From: Paeniglutamicibacter psychrophenolicus
GTDB taxonomy: Bacteria > Actinomycetota > Actinomycetes > Actinomycetales > Micrococcaceae
Direction: 5' to 3'
Assembly: GCF_030812255.1 (NCBI RefSeq)
Contig: NZ_JAUSSH010000016.1
Coordinates: forward strand, 1-64,000
DNA: 64,000 bases
In this document: positions 25,900 to 34,310 of the stretch, piece after piece
Layout: each line of letters begins with the position of its first letter
Numbering within the stretch: position 1 is the stretch's first letter
The notes under the pieces: generated by a model
What the model saw: only the letters and a program-made list of their open reading frames with translations
Database searches by the model: none
What the model was told of the DNA's origin: nothing
Position numbers and translations under genes: made by a program

Positions 25900-25967
25900 C
25901 TTATCGTCTGTTTGACGATAAGAAAAGCATAGGGAGCTTTCGGGTTTATTTTCAAGGTGACGATAAG
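25900..25967. promoter_or_regulatory. Paired operators and divergent promoters of the Nudix/SPFH locus
   Basis: Operator 1: CTTATCGTC (25900-25908), spacer TGTTT, GACGATAAG (25914-25922), a perfect 9-5-9 inverted repeat. Operator 2: a degenerate copy with the same spacing, TTTATTTTC (25945-25953), five bases, GACGATAAG (25959-25967). For the minus-strand SPFH gene a promoter can be drawn as TTGAAA at 25955-25950 and TATGCT at 25931-25926, 18 bases apart; operator 1 then covers the start point and operator 2 the -35. The Nudix gene has TATGAT at 25972-25977, just downstream of operator 2. One regulator bound here would control both directions; the NrtR-like product is the obvious candidate. 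Confidence 0.75.
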
Positions 25968-25983
25968 TATTTATGATGGGTGC

Positions 25984-26718
25984 ATGGCCGAATTCCCTCC
26001 CGCGCTCCAGCGCTTCCCGGTGACGGTGGACATCGTCGCCCTCACCGTCCGCGACAATGCCCTGAACGTCCTGCTCATCACGCGCCTCATCGAGCCGTTC
26101 CGCGGCCGGCTCGCGCTGCCGGGAGGATTCGTACTGGCCGGAGAGGACTTGGGGGAGGCCGCAATCCGCGAACTGGCGGAGGAAACCGGGGTCGAGCAGG
26201 TGCCGGGGCACCTGGAACAGCTGCAGAGCTATGGGCCGCAGGGGCGCGACCCGCGAGGGGATGTGCTCACCGTGGCCCACCTGCTGCTTGCGCCCGACTT
26301 TCCCGTCTTGTCTGCCGGGAGCGACGCCGAGCAGGCTGCCTGGTGCCCGGTCGGCGACATCCTGGCAGGGGAAAGGCATCTGGCGTTCGACCACGCCCGC
26401 ATCCTGGTCGACGCCGTGGAGCGGGCAAGATCAAAACTCGAGTACTCGCCGCTGGGGGCGGCTTTTTGCGGGGAGGAATTCACCATCGCGCAGCTGAGAG
26501 CCGTATATGAAGCGGTGTGGGGCACCCGCCTGGATCCCCGGAACTTCCACCGCAAGGCCACGGGAAACCCCGGTTTCCTTGAGGACACGGGGCGGATGAC
26601 CACGGGCGACGCCGGTCGCCCAGCGGCGCTCTTCCGGCTCGCGGCCGAGGCTCGTTCCGCGGCGGGCGAGCCGGTTCGGGCGGTGCTCAATCCACCGCTG
26701 ATGCGGCCGCATTCCTGA
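25984..26718 (+). CDS. NrtR-like transcription regulator with Nudix domain
   Basis: 244 residues. The N-terminal domain (about 1-150) is a Nudix fold with a complete Nudix box at 48-70: GFVLAGEDLGEAAIRELAEE followed by TGV. The C-terminal domain (about 155-225) has the winged-helix pattern of NrtR/AraQ-type regulators: FTIAQLRAVYEAVWGTRLDP, then NFHRKATGNPGFLEDTGR. NrtR proteins sense ADP-ribose or related NAD metabolites and repress NAD-synthesis genes. The TATGAT box six bases before the ATG predicts a leaderless mRNA. Unlike many NrtR proteins it keeps an intact box, so it may be both enzyme and regulator. A related alternative is a sugar-responsive (AraQ-type) regulator. Confidence 0.85.
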   Translation: MAEFPPALQRFPVTVDIVALTVRDNALNVLLITRLIEPFRGRLALPGGFVLAGEDLGEAAIRELAEETGVEQVPGHLEQLQSYGPQGRDPRGDVLTVAHLLLAPDFPVLSAGSDAEQAAWCPVGDILAGERHLAFDHARILVDAVERARSKLEYSPLGAAFCGEEFTIAQLRAVYEAVWGTRLDPRNFHRKATGNPGFLEDTGRMTTGDAGRPAALFRLAAEARSAAGEPVRAVLNPPLMRPHS

Positions 26719-27030
26719 CGCCGCCTTGCACCAGGTGCGCTCATGCATCTGTTTCCGGAATGCAGAAAAGCATCCACTCCGCAATGCAAGGCTGCATGGA
26801 AACGGCATTTTGTGGTTTGCGTCGGTGGTGAATCCGACCAAGGTTCCCAGGGGGTGCCTCACGGCCTGCGGCACACTGCGGCAAGCCTCGCTGGAGTGCA
26901 GGGCAACGCCCCTGGGCGTCCGGGCGGGGTTGCTTAATGAATGTGGAGGGCGTCGCCATGGGCATGCATGACGGCGCGCCTCAGGGGCGTGAGCCCGGAG
27001 CGGAGCCCCAGCGGCTGGTTCCCGGGCATG
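26719..27030. other. Gene-free spacer, 312 bases
   Basis: Between the NrtR-like gene and the tRNA terminator I see no gene with convincing codon use. It contains an imperfect inverted repeat around 26900-26935 (GCAACGCCCC against GGGGTTGC) and a patch of lower GC near 26740-26830. Its function is not apparent. Confidence 0.4.
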
Positions 27031-27071
27031 AAAAAAGCCTCAGATCCCTTTGTTCGCAAGGGATCTGAGGC
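27031..27071 (-). terminator. Terminator of tRNA-Ser
   Basis: A perfect 14-bp stem (27037-27050 with 27058-27071) and 7-base loop lies just past the tRNA 3' end and is followed on the minus strand by six T residues (27036-27031). Confidence 0.9.
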
Positions 27072-27079
27072 CTTCAATC

Positions 27080-27170
27080 TGGCGGAGACGGAGGGATTTG
27101 AACCCTCGGTACGGGGTTACCGTACACAACATTTCGAGTGTTGCACCTTCGGCCGCTCGGACACGTCTCC
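27080..27170 (-). tRNA. tRNA-Ser, anticodon CGA
   Basis: A 91-nt minus-strand gene including an encoded CCA. The acceptor stem GGAGACG pairs with CGTCTCC, the anticodon loop is CTCGAAA (anticodon CGA, reading UCG), there is a long class II variable arm, and the T arm contains GGTTCAAATCC. It has a dedicated terminator. Confidence 0.95.
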
Positions 27171-27240
27171 AGACCTGAATACTCTATCGGAAGAATGGTC
27201 CACAGCAAAAACGTGGGAACTTTGAAGGCAGAATGTACCC

Positions 27241-28479
27241 ATGACCACGCAGAATGAAATGACGCAGATCCCGCCGGAGAAACTGGACCCGCAATTGTTG
27301 CGCGCATGGTCCTGGCACCGCCAGGGCCTTGACGGGTCGCTGGCAGCCAAGGGAGCGGCAGAGGTCCTGGACCGGGTGGGCTGGGCCCGGTCGATCGGTG
27401 GAGCCAACATTTACCTGACGCTTTTCTCCCGGGCCGGCATGCTCCGGGGCGATGTCGACGCGGCGGCGGCCGCCCGCGAAATCCACGAACTGCCGACGGC
27501 CCGGGGCTGCACCTACGTGCTGCCGGCCGCGGACTACGCCTGGGGGTTGCAACTGGGCCATGCCTCGGCCGAAGCCGCCGTGAAGGTGCTCGAGCGCCTG
27601 GGCGTCCAACGGGCCGAGATCGAGGCCTTGGCGCAAGCCATCCTGCAGGTCCTGCTCGACGCCCGGGGAACCGCAGAAGAAGCCCTGGACCCGCAGGGCC
27701 TCAAGAAGATCCTGGGGGACAAGGTCCGCAACATGGGCGAGGAAGGCAAGAAGAAGGGTGCCTCCACCACGTTGCCGGCCGCGCTCGGGCTACTGCAGGC
27801 GGACGGCCGGATCCGCCGGGTGCCGGTGAACGGGCGGCTGGACCAACAGCGCTACTCCTATGTGGCCTGGGAGCTGGAAGGCAGCGGGGAAGGCGACGAG
27901 GCGGTCAGGGCGCGGATGCTCGAGCGGTTCCTCAGCTGGACCGGAGGCGCCACGCTGGGACAAATCCGCTGGTTCACGGACTTCACCGTGGCCCAGGCCA
28001 AGAAGGCACTGGCGGCAACCGACGCCGTTCAGGTATCCACCGCCGCGGGCGAGGTGCTGTGGATGCTGCCGGATGACGTGAACGAACTGGCCGGCTTCGA
28101 GGCTCCCGCGGGTGAGGACATCCAGCTGCTCTCGGGCTCCGACTCGTTGGTGCTGTTGCGCCGGAACTCGGCCGACCTGTTCGATGAGGCGGGGGCCAAG
28201 GCCGTGGAGGGGATGAGCGGCTCGGCGCTGGCCGCCGACCTCTCGGACCACCCGATCCTGGATCGCGGGCGAATCATCGGGCTGTGGCAGTACGACCCGG
28301 AGAACGCCCGCATTGCCTGGTGGACCTTTGGCCCGGCGAGCGCCGCCGTGCGTGCACGCATCGCGCTCACTGAGGAGTGGATCACCGAGGACCTCGGGGA
28401 CTTCAGGTCCTTCTCCCTGGATTCGCCGAAGTCGCGGGCCAAGAACATTGCCAGGCTTGACGCGCTGCGCGCCGGGTAG
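27241..28479 (+). CDS. Winged-helix DNA-binding domain protein (HTH_42/YcaQ-like)
   Basis: 412 residues. Sequence features of the PF06224 family are present: LLRAWSWHRQGLDG, a repeated winged-helix layout with GCTYVLPAADYAWGLQLG, and the C-terminal segment RGRIIGLWQYDPENARIAWWTF. Related proteins include the AlkX/YcaQ interstrand-crosslink glycosylases, but this one lacks an obvious match to their active-site motif in my reading, so I describe it only by fold. It is encoded alone, upstream of convergent tadA. Confidence 0.8.
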   Translation: MTTQNEMTQIPPEKLDPQLLRAWSWHRQGLDGSLAAKGAAEVLDRVGWARSIGGANIYLTLFSRAGMLRGDVDAAAAAREIHELPTARGCTYVLPAADYAWGLQLGHASAEAAVKVLERLGVQRAEIEALAQAILQVLLDARGTAEEALDPQGLKKILGDKVRNMGEEGKKKGASTTLPAALGLLQADGRIRRVPVNGRLDQQRYSYVAWELEGSGEGDEAVRARMLERFLSWTGGATLGQIRWFTDFTVAQAKKALAATDAVQVSTAAGEVLWMLPDDVNELAGFEAPAGEDIQLLSGSDSLVLLRRNSADLFDEAGAKAVEGMSGSALAADLSDHPILDRGRIIGLWQYDPENARIAWWTFGPASAAVRARIALTEEWITEDLGDFRSFSLDSPKSRAKNIARLDALRAG

Positions 28480-28494
28480 GGCAGCGGGTGCGGA

Positions 28495-28983
28495 TCAGTC
28501 GCGGCGCCGGGCGCGGAAGAAGTCGCTGAGCAGTGCGGCGCATTCCTCCTTGCGGACCCCGGGGTAGACCTCGACCCAGTGGTTTAGCCGCGGTTCGCGC
28601 AGGATGTCGAACACCGAGCCGACGGCACCTGCCTTCTCGTCCCAGGCGCCGAAGATGACCTTCGGGATGCGCGAGAGCACGATCGCCCCGGCGCACATGG
28701 CGCATGGTTCAAGGGTGACCACCAGGGTGCAGTCCTCCAGCCGCCAGCCGTCCCCGCGCCCGGCATCGCGCAGGGCCTGGGCCGCGGCGCGGATCGCCAC
28801 CAGTTCCGCGTGCGCCGTGGGGTCCCCGTGGGCCTCGCGCTCGTTGCGGCCGGTGGCCAGCACCTTTGCATCGGGGCCAATGACCACCGCGCCGATGGGG
28901 ACGTCGTCGGTGGCCAGGGCGGCCCGGGCCTCGGCGAGGGCAAGGTCCATGAGGTCGCGGTGGCTGGGTTGTTCGGGAGTCAC
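28495..28983 (-). CDS. tadA: tRNA-adenosine(34) deaminase-like nucleoside deaminase
   Basis: 162 residues from a GTG at 28983. The zinc deaminase motifs are HAE (58-60) and PCAMC (93-97), and LSRIPKVIFGAWDEKAGAVG follows as in TadA, which converts A34 to inosine in tRNA-Arg(ACG). Two tRNA-Arg(ACG) genes occur in this window. TAGACT at 28996-28991 is seven bases upstream of the GTG, so the mRNA is probably leaderless. In relatives tadA often lies beside upp; here an FAD oxidase gene lies between them. Confidence 0.88.
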   Translation of the reverse strand: MTPEQPSHRDLMDLALAEARAALATDDVPIGAVVIGPDAKVLATGRNEREAHGDPTAHAELVAIRAAAQALRDAGRGDGWRLEDCTLVVTLEPCAMCAGAIVLSRIPKVIFGAWDEKAGAVGSVFDILREPRLNHWVEVYPGVRKEECAALLSDFFRARRRD

Positions 28984-28997
28984 CCGGCCAAGTCTAG

Positions 28998-29044
28998 TTC
29001 CGGTGCAGGGACCTCGCTGCTCTCTGCACCGGAATCCGGAAACC
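28998..29044 (-). terminator. Hairpin downstream of the FAD oxidase gene
   Basis: A perfect 11-bp inverted repeat (28998-29008 with 29034-29044) lies between the oxidase stop and the tadA -10 element. It lacks a T tract. Confidence 0.45.
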
Positions 29045-29062
29045 AGCTGCCGGCAGGTGCGG

Positions 29063-30472
29063 CTATCCGGCGCTCGGCAGGATGATGTTGTGGTTCAGGC
29101 GTAGCCTGTTGTGAGGGTCGTAACGGTGTTTGAGCGTCGTGAGCTTGGCGAGCTTTTCGGCCCCGTAGAGGCCGAGTAGATCGAAGCCGCCGGGCACGTG
29201 TTCGTCGCTGCTTGAGAAATTCACGTACTCCCCGCCGTGAGTGAAGGGTTGCATCTCATGGTGGAAGCCGCGGATGAAGGCAATGTGGTGCTCGTCGTGT
29301 TCCTTGCCGTTCCAGAATCCGTAGATGTTCAGCCAGAACGGGGAGCTTCGGTCTTCGAATGCCGTTGCTTCCGGGCGAACCCGTCCCATGGCGCCACCCA
29401 TGACGTGGATGTCGAAGCCCATGCCCGGCCAGTCAAGTTGCCGCGCTCGGGCAGTGAACACGTTGATGGCCTTGTCCGAGAGGTAGTCCAGTGCAGTGTT
29501 CTTCCAGTAGGCGCGCACGCCCTTGGGGAACATCTCGTCCACCACGGACTGCCAGTCGGGCCATGAAACGAGGGAGATGTCCTGTTCGTCGGTGGGCGCA
29601 GCTGCGAGGAATTCCTCCACGCAAGCGGCACCGGCCGCATGGTCCGGATCGGCCCAGAGGAATCCGACGATGAGCACGCTGCTGGTGCCCAGCTCCCACT
29701 CGGGCGGCGGCACCATGGCCGTGGCGATGACCGTCATCTGGTCCGGGAGCCTGGAGGACCAGTCACGCACGGCCCGCAGGGCATGCTTCCACTGTTCGGG
29801 GCGGTAGATCAGGTTCCCGGCGTAGAGGGTTTTCGGCAGCGGGTGGGTCTTGAACATGAACTCGGTGACGACCCCGAAATTTCCGCCGCCTCCGGTGAGA
29901 CCCCAGAGCAGGTCGGGGTTGGTGGCGGCGTCAGTGTGGACCACCTCGCCCTCCGGGGTGACAAGGTCCGCCGCCAAGAGGTTGTCAACGGTCAGTCCGA
30001 GGGGCCGGGTGAGCCAGCCGAAGCCGCCGCCAAGACACAGTCCGGCCACGCCGGTTTTCGAGACGACCCCGACGGGAACCGCCAGCCCGTGGGCGCTGGT
30101 CGCGCGGTCGAGTTCACCCAGGAGCGCGCCTCCGCCGACCCTCACCCGGTGCTCCGCGGCATCCACGTGCACGGTGTTCAGGGCGCGCATGTCCAGCACC
30201 AAGCCGTGCTCGACGGTGCCGAACCCCGCCACGCTGTGCCCGCCGGATCGAACCGCCAACGGCAATCCATGCTCCCGGGCGAAGGCCAGCGCGAGAGACA
30301 CGTCGGCAACGTCGGCGGCGCGAACCACCAACATGGGGTGCCTGTCGATCATGGCGTTCCAAACGGTGCGGCTCTCCGTGTATTCGGGATCGGCGGCGGT
30401 GAAGAGCATTCCGTGCAGTGACGCCGACAGCGACCGTAACGCGGATGCCGGAAGCGGGTGGGTGATTTCCAT
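29063..30472 (-). CDS. FAD-linked oxidoreductase, PCMH/BBE type
   Basis: 469 residues. The FAD-binding PCMH domain (about 40-215) contains [11 protein letters not shown], with the His that covalently binds FAD in this family. [16 protein letters not shown] and [22 protein letters not shown] follow, and the C-terminal berberine-bridge segment [13 protein letters not shown] is typical. The group includes 6-hydroxynicotine oxidases and oligosaccharide oxidases; the substrate cannot be read. It is monocistronic, between tadA and upp. Confidence 0.86.
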   Translation of the reverse strand: MEITHPLPASALRSLSASLHGMLFTAADPEYTESRTVWNAMIDRHPMLVVRAADVADVSLALAFAREHGLPLAVRSGGHSVAGFGTVEHGLVLDMRALNTVHVDAAEHRVRVGGGALLGELDRATSAHGLAVPVGVVSKTGVAGLCLGGGFGWLTRPLGLTVDNLLAADLVTPEGEVVHTDAATNPDLLWGLTGGGGNFGVVTEFMFKTHPLPKTLYAGNLIYRPEQWKHALRAVRDWSSRLPDQMTVIATAMVPPPEWELGTSSVLIVGFLWADPDHAAGAACVEEFLAAAPTDEQDISLVSWPDWQSVVDEMFPKGVRAYWKNTALDYLSDKAINVFTARARQLDWPGMGFDIHVMGGAMGRVRPEATAFEDRSSPFWLNIYGFWNGKEHDEHHIAFIRGFHHEMQPFTHGGEYVNFSSSDEHVPGGFDLLGLYGAEKLAKLTTLKHRYDPHNRLRLNHNIILPSAG

Positions 30473-30623
30473 GGTGCCAGCTTCATGTTTGTCCGGGCTT
30501 CAGGCCGGCCCGGTCTGTGGCCCATTCTCCTCCCGGCCCAAAGGCCGGTCAATGGCGGGAATCACCCGAAGCCCGAATGCGAAAACCGGGCCAAGGGCAC
30601 GATCGGCTGGTAGATTTTGGTGC

Positions 30624-31262
30624 ATGCGCGTACAGGTAATCGACCACCCGTTGGTGGCCCACAAGGTATCGGTCCTTCGAGACAAGAACACCCCGTCGCC
30701 GGTTTTCCGGCAGCTGACCGATGAGTTGGTGACCCTGCTGGCCTATGAGGCAACGCGCGAGGTCAAGACAGTTGAGGTCCGGGTCGAGACCCCGGTGGCA
30801 ACGACCACCGGCATCGCCTTCGCCAAGCCGACCCCGCTGGTGGTGCCGATCCTGCGCGCCGGCCTGGGCATGCTCGAGGGCATGACCCGCCTGGTCCCGA
30901 CCGCCGAGGTCGGCTTCCTGGGCATGGCCCGCAACGAGGAAACCCTGGACATCATCACCTACGCCGAGCGGCTTCCCTCCGACCTGACCGGTCGCCAGGT
31001 CTTCGTGCTGGACCCGATGCTTGCAACCGGCGGCACACTGATCGAATCGATCAAGTTCCTCTTCGACCGCGGCGCAGCCGACGTCACCTGCATCTGCCTG
31101 ATCGCCGCCCCCGAGGGACTGGCCCGCCTGGAGCAGGCCTATGGGGACAACGAGAAGGTCCACCTGGTCCTGGGTGCCCTGGACGAGAAGCTGGACGAGA
31201 ACGCCTACATCGTTCCCGGCCTGGGCGATGCCGGGGACCGCCTCTACGGCGTGGCCCACTAG
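30624..31262 (+). CDS. upp: Uracil phosphoribosyltransferase
   Basis: 212 residues. The enzyme makes UMP from uracil and PRPP in the pyrimidine salvage pathway. [20 protein letters not shown] opens the protein; [14 protein letters not shown], the PRPP-binding loop [16 protein letters not shown] and the end [15 protein letters not shown] are conserved. TAGATT at 30611-30616 is seven bases upstream of the ATG (leaderless). A terminator follows. Confidence 0.96.
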   Translation: MRVQVIDHPLVAHKVSVLRDKNTPSPVFRQLTDELVTLLAYEATREVKTVEVRVETPVATTTGIAFAKPTPLVVPILRAGLGMLEGMTRLVPTAEVGFLGMARNEETLDIITYAERLPSDLTGRQVFVLDPMLATGGTLIESIKFLFDRGAADVTCICLIAAPEGLARLEQAYGDNEKVHLVLGALDEKLDENAYIVPGLGDAGDRLYGVAH

Positions 31263-31281
31263 CAGCGACACTTTCTTGCGG

Positions 31282-31330
31282 CGCCGCCGCGGACGGGAAC
31301 AAGGGTTCCGATCCGCGGCGGCGTTTGTCT
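31282..31330 (+). terminator. Terminator of upp
   Basis: A 12-bp stem (31282-31293 with 31312-31323) followed by TTTGTCTT lies about 20 bases past the upp stop. It also stands at the end of the convergent histidine-kinase operon. Confidence 0.85.
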
Positions 31331-31341
31331 TGGGGCCCGGC

Positions 31342-32985
31342 TCAGGCAGTCTTCGGCGGGGTCGAGGGCTTGGGCGGGACCACCAGCGGCAGCGGCAGGC
31401 GCACCTCGAAAACCGTGTTCCCAGGGGCCGAGGTGACATCGATGGTTCCGTCGTGCGACTCCACGATGGCCTTGGCGATCGGCAGTCCCAGCCCGGTGGT
31501 GCCGTCAGCGCCGGAGCGCGCCGCATCGGCGCGGGTGAAGCGCTTGAACACCAGCGGCAGGAAATCCGGTGCGATGCCCTCCCCGGTGTCCGCAACCCGC
31601 AGCACCGCCTGGTGCGTGGCCGCATCGCGGGCGACGGAGACCGTGACGGTGTTGCCCTCGGAGGTGTGCTTGCGGGCGTTGGCCAACAAGTTGGTGATGA
31701 CCCGGCGCAGCGCCGAGGCGTCGCCCGAAACCACCAACGGGGTGTCCGGGACCTTGGGGGTCCAATGGTGGGACGGGGCGGTGATGGCAAAGTCCTCGGT
31801 GATTTCGGCCGCCAGCTTCCCCAGGTCCACCGGGGCCTTCTTGACATGGTGCTTCTCGTCGAGCCGTGCCAGCAGCAGCAGGTTCTCCACCAGGGAGCCC
31901 ATCCGGGTGCTTTGTTCCAGCACCCGGTTCAGCGAGCGTTGCCCGTCGTCGGAGAAGTGCTCGGTGGCGCTGATCAGCTCGGTGTAGCCGCGGATGGCCG
32001 AGAGCGGGGTGCGCAGCTCGTGTGACGCGTCGGCAACGAATCGGCGCATCTGCGCCTCCGAGGCCTCGCGCACCGCGAAGGCGGAGCCCACGTTGTCCAG
32101 CAGGGCGTTCAACGCCCTGCCGACCTCACCGGATTCGGTGCCGGGGATCGAGTCGCGGGGGGCGACCCGTGCCTCCAGCGCGGCGGTGCCGGATTCGAGT
32201 TCGGCGTTGGCCACCGAGGAGGCCACGGCGGAGACCCGCTGCAGCGGGGCCAGCGAGCGCCGGATGATCATCGAGCCAACCAGGCCGATGGCGATCAGCC
32301 CGGCCAGTGAAATGGTCAGCGTCAGGACGCCCAACGCGGCCAGGGTCCGCTCGTTGGGTGCCAGCGGCAGCCCGGTGATCAGGACGCCTCCGGATCCGGG
32401 GTCCTTCTGGGCCGAGAGCAGGTAGTCGCCGATGCTCAGGTGCTTGACCACGGGCGGGGCATCGACCTTGACGGAGGACAACGGCAGCACGTCCGCGTCG
32501 GTGATGTCCTTGCGCTCTCCGGTCTTGGAATCGAGCACGGCCCCGGAAATCAGGTAGCCGGGGACGAGCCGGGCATTGAGCGTGCCGGAGGCCTGGCCGG
32601 GGGCGAAGAGCGGGCCGGATGACGCGTCGCGTCCGTTTTGCGCGGAGTAGGTGGCCGCGCGTTCGGAAGCGAAATCCAGCTGTTCGTGCAGCTGCGACGC
32701 CATGGCCTGGCGCATGCCGGCATTCAGCAGCAGCCCGATGACGGTGCAGATCAAGGCAAGTGACCCGATAAGTGCCAGCAGCAGCTTGCGTTGCAGGGTG
32801 AGCCGGCCGAAGCGTTGCCTCAGCCGTGCGCTGAGCGGAACCGGCCCGGACTCCTGCCCGGGCCCGCCGGGTTGGGACGGAGCTGCCTCGGGGGTCGCGG
32901 CATCCTCGGCATCGGGCCGGGCCGCCGCGTCCGGCTGCGGTTCCGGCGCGTCGGAGGGAAGCAACGGACGTGCTGCCTGGCTCAT
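31342..32985 (-). CDS. Two-component sensor histidine kinase, OmpR/PhoR family
   Basis: 547 residues. Layout: Pro/Ala/Glu-rich cytoplasmic N-tail (1-55), membrane helix about 66-89, an extracytoplasmic sensor domain (about 90-210), second helix about 215-240, HAMP (about 241-300), dimerisation domain with H322 in DASHELRTPLSAIRGY, and ATPase with NLLANARKHT, DTGEGIAP and TGLGLPIAKAI. The start overlaps the stop of the response regulator (ATGA). It resembles the TrcS/TcrY group of actinobacterial kinases; the signal is not known. Confidence 0.93.
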   Translation of the reverse strand: MSQAARPLLPSDAPEPQPDAAARPDAEDAATPEAAPSQPGGPGQESGPVPLSARLRQRFGRLTLQRKLLLALIGSLALICTVIGLLLNAGMRQAMASQLHEQLDFASERAATYSAQNGRDASSGPLFAPGQASGTLNARLVPGYLISGAVLDSKTGERKDITDADVLPLSSVKVDAPPVVKHLSIGDYLLSAQKDPGSGGVLITGLPLAPNERTLAALGVLTLTISLAGLIAIGLVGSMIIRRSLAPLQRVSAVASSVANAELESGTAALEARVAPRDSIPGTESGEVGRALNALLDNVGSAFAVREASEAQMRRFVADASHELRTPLSAIRGYTELISATEHFSDDGQRSLNRVLEQSTRMGSLVENLLLLARLDEKHHVKKAPVDLGKLAAEITEDFAITAPSHHWTPKVPDTPLVVSGDASALRRVITNLLANARKHTSEGNTVTVSVARDAATHQAVLRVADTGEGIAPDFLPLVFKRFTRADAARSGADGTTGLGLPIAKAIVESHDGTIDVTSAPGNTVFEVRLPLPLVVPPKPSTPPKTA

Positions 32986-33722
32986 GACGCGGGCTTGAGC
33001 ATGTACCCGGCCCCGCGCACGGTGTGGATCATGGCCGGGCCGTCGGCCTCGATTTTCTTGCGCAAGTAGGAAATGTAGAGCTCGACGATGTTGGCCTGGC
33101 CCCCGAAGTCGTAGTGCCAGACGTTGTCCAGGATCTGGGTCTTGGAGACCACTCGGCGGGCGTTGACCATCAGGTAGGAGAGCAGGTCGAACTCGGTGGC
33201 GGTGAGGTTGATGGGAACTCCCGCCCGGGTGACGTCGTGGGAATCGGAGTTAAGCACCAGGTCCCCGACCACCAGTTCGGCGCCGTCCGCGGCGGTGGCG
33301 CCGGATCGTTCCACAAGCTTGTGCAGCCGCAACAGCACCTCTTCGAGGCTGAACGGCTTGGCGACGTAGTCGTCGGCGCCGATGCCCAGTCCTTCGATGC
33401 GGTCCTCCACGGCGTCCTTGGCGGTCAGGAAGAGCACCGGGACCTCGGGAAGGAAGGTGCGGACCTTGCGCAGGACTTCCGGGCCCTCGAAGCCCGGCAG
33501 CATCCAGTCGAGCACCAGGACGTCGGGTGTCGACTTCCGGGCGGCTTCAACCGCGGAGGGCCCGTCATGCGCCACGGTGGCTTCCCAGCCCAGCATGCGG
33601 GTGCCCATCGAGACCAGTTCGGCCAGCGAGGGTTCGTCGTCGACGACCAGCACCTTGATGGCTGTTCCGTCCGGGTGGGTCAGTCGGGGAAGTTGCGTGG
33701 GGGAAAATCGGGAGCTTGGCAT
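32982..33722 (-). CDS. Response regulator, OmpR/PhoB family
   Basis: 246 residues from the ATG at 33722 with GGAGGG upstream. The receiver domain (about 22-140) has the acidic pair VVDDE, phospho-acceptor D72 in VLVLDWMLPG, and conserved LTAKD and KPFSLEEVL. The C-terminal winged helix has TATEFDLLSYLMVNARRVVS and the end YISYLRKKIEADGPAMIHTVRGAGYML. It overlaps the kinase gene by ATGA. The pair is divergent, across about 590 bases, from the orphan winged-helix regulator at 34311. Confidence 0.94.
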   Translation of the reverse strand: MPSSRFSPTQLPRLTHPDGTAIKVLVVDDEPSLAELVSMGTRMLGWEATVAHDGPSAVEAARKSTPDVLVLDWMLPGFEGPEVLRKVRTFLPEVPVLFLTAKDAVEDRIEGLGIGADDYVAKPFSLEEVLLRLHKLVERSGATAADGAELVVGDLVLNSDSHDVTRAGVPINLTATEFDLLSYLMVNARRVVSKTQILDNVWHYDFGGQANIVELYISYLRKKIEADGPAMIHTVRGAGYMLKPAS

Positions 33723-34109
33723 GTTTCTAACTTTCCCTCCGTGGTGTAGGCCGGCCCTGTGGTGTGGCTGTGCGCGGGCTGTGAGGCGTGGTGCATCCAG
33801 CCTACGGCCTGTGACCACCGGGGGTCCGGTGCCTGAAGCACCAATGCTGGGCGGTGCCGTTGCTTGGAGCCCGCTTCGGGTGTAAGTCTGGACGCATAGG
33901 CGCTACGGATCCGGACCATTGATCAGATTGCTTGCCCGATGGGAAATCGCAGGGCATACCGCGTTGTTCAAGGCCACCACATCACACATCTGCACAATGT
34001 GATGATCATCACTTTAAGCGCTTGATGTCTCACATGGTGGACACTATCGAAGTTTGTTACTTGCGGGTTCCTTATATTACGAGGAAACTAGTATTTGTGA
34101 ATAGCGCAG
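33723..34109. other. Gene-free spacer upstream of response regulator and winged-helix gene
   Basis: No convincing gene. The nearest features are the inverted repeat CATCACA / TGTGATG (about 33979-34003), the palindrome GATGATCATC (about 34001-34010), and an AT-rich TATATT at about 34073. It must contain promoters for the two divergent regulator genes. Confidence 0.4.
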
Positions 34110-34208
34110 CAATGACACCTCGAAGCCTTTTTGAAGGCGTGGCGATGACTCATCGCCAGTGTCATTGTCGAATGCCCAGCTGAGCGTCGGAACCCTTTCG
34201 ACGCTCAG
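34110..34208 (+). ncRNA. Candidate structured RNA/leader with nested inverted repeats
   Basis: Within the 588-base spacer 33723-34310 a dense set of inverted repeats occurs. CAATGACAC (34110-34118) pairs with GTGTCATTG (34159-34167) and encloses two hairpins: GCCTT/AAGGC (34125-34138) and GGCGATGA/TCATCGCC (34141-34157). This would fold as a three-way junction. A separate 10-bp hairpin (34180-34189 with 34199-34208) follows. The ORF starting at 34311 has an AGAGG site. The region is clearly less GC-rich than its neighbours. Strand and function (riboswitch, sRNA, or DNA operator set) are inference; I recognise no known RNA family. Confidence 0.4.
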
Positions 34209-34310
34209 TGCCACTCGCATCGCTCCCGCCCCCCGCACCGGCGAGATGAGCGGAGCACCTAGGTATTCGCGCCATTCCGTGGCATTCACAAGAGTTAGAG
34301 GTAAAGAAGC

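Noticed and set aside
26726-26971. A possible 81-residue protein in the spacer before tRNA-Ser
   Set aside because: No Shine-Dalgarno or -10 support, no GC bias by codon position and no recognisable motif.
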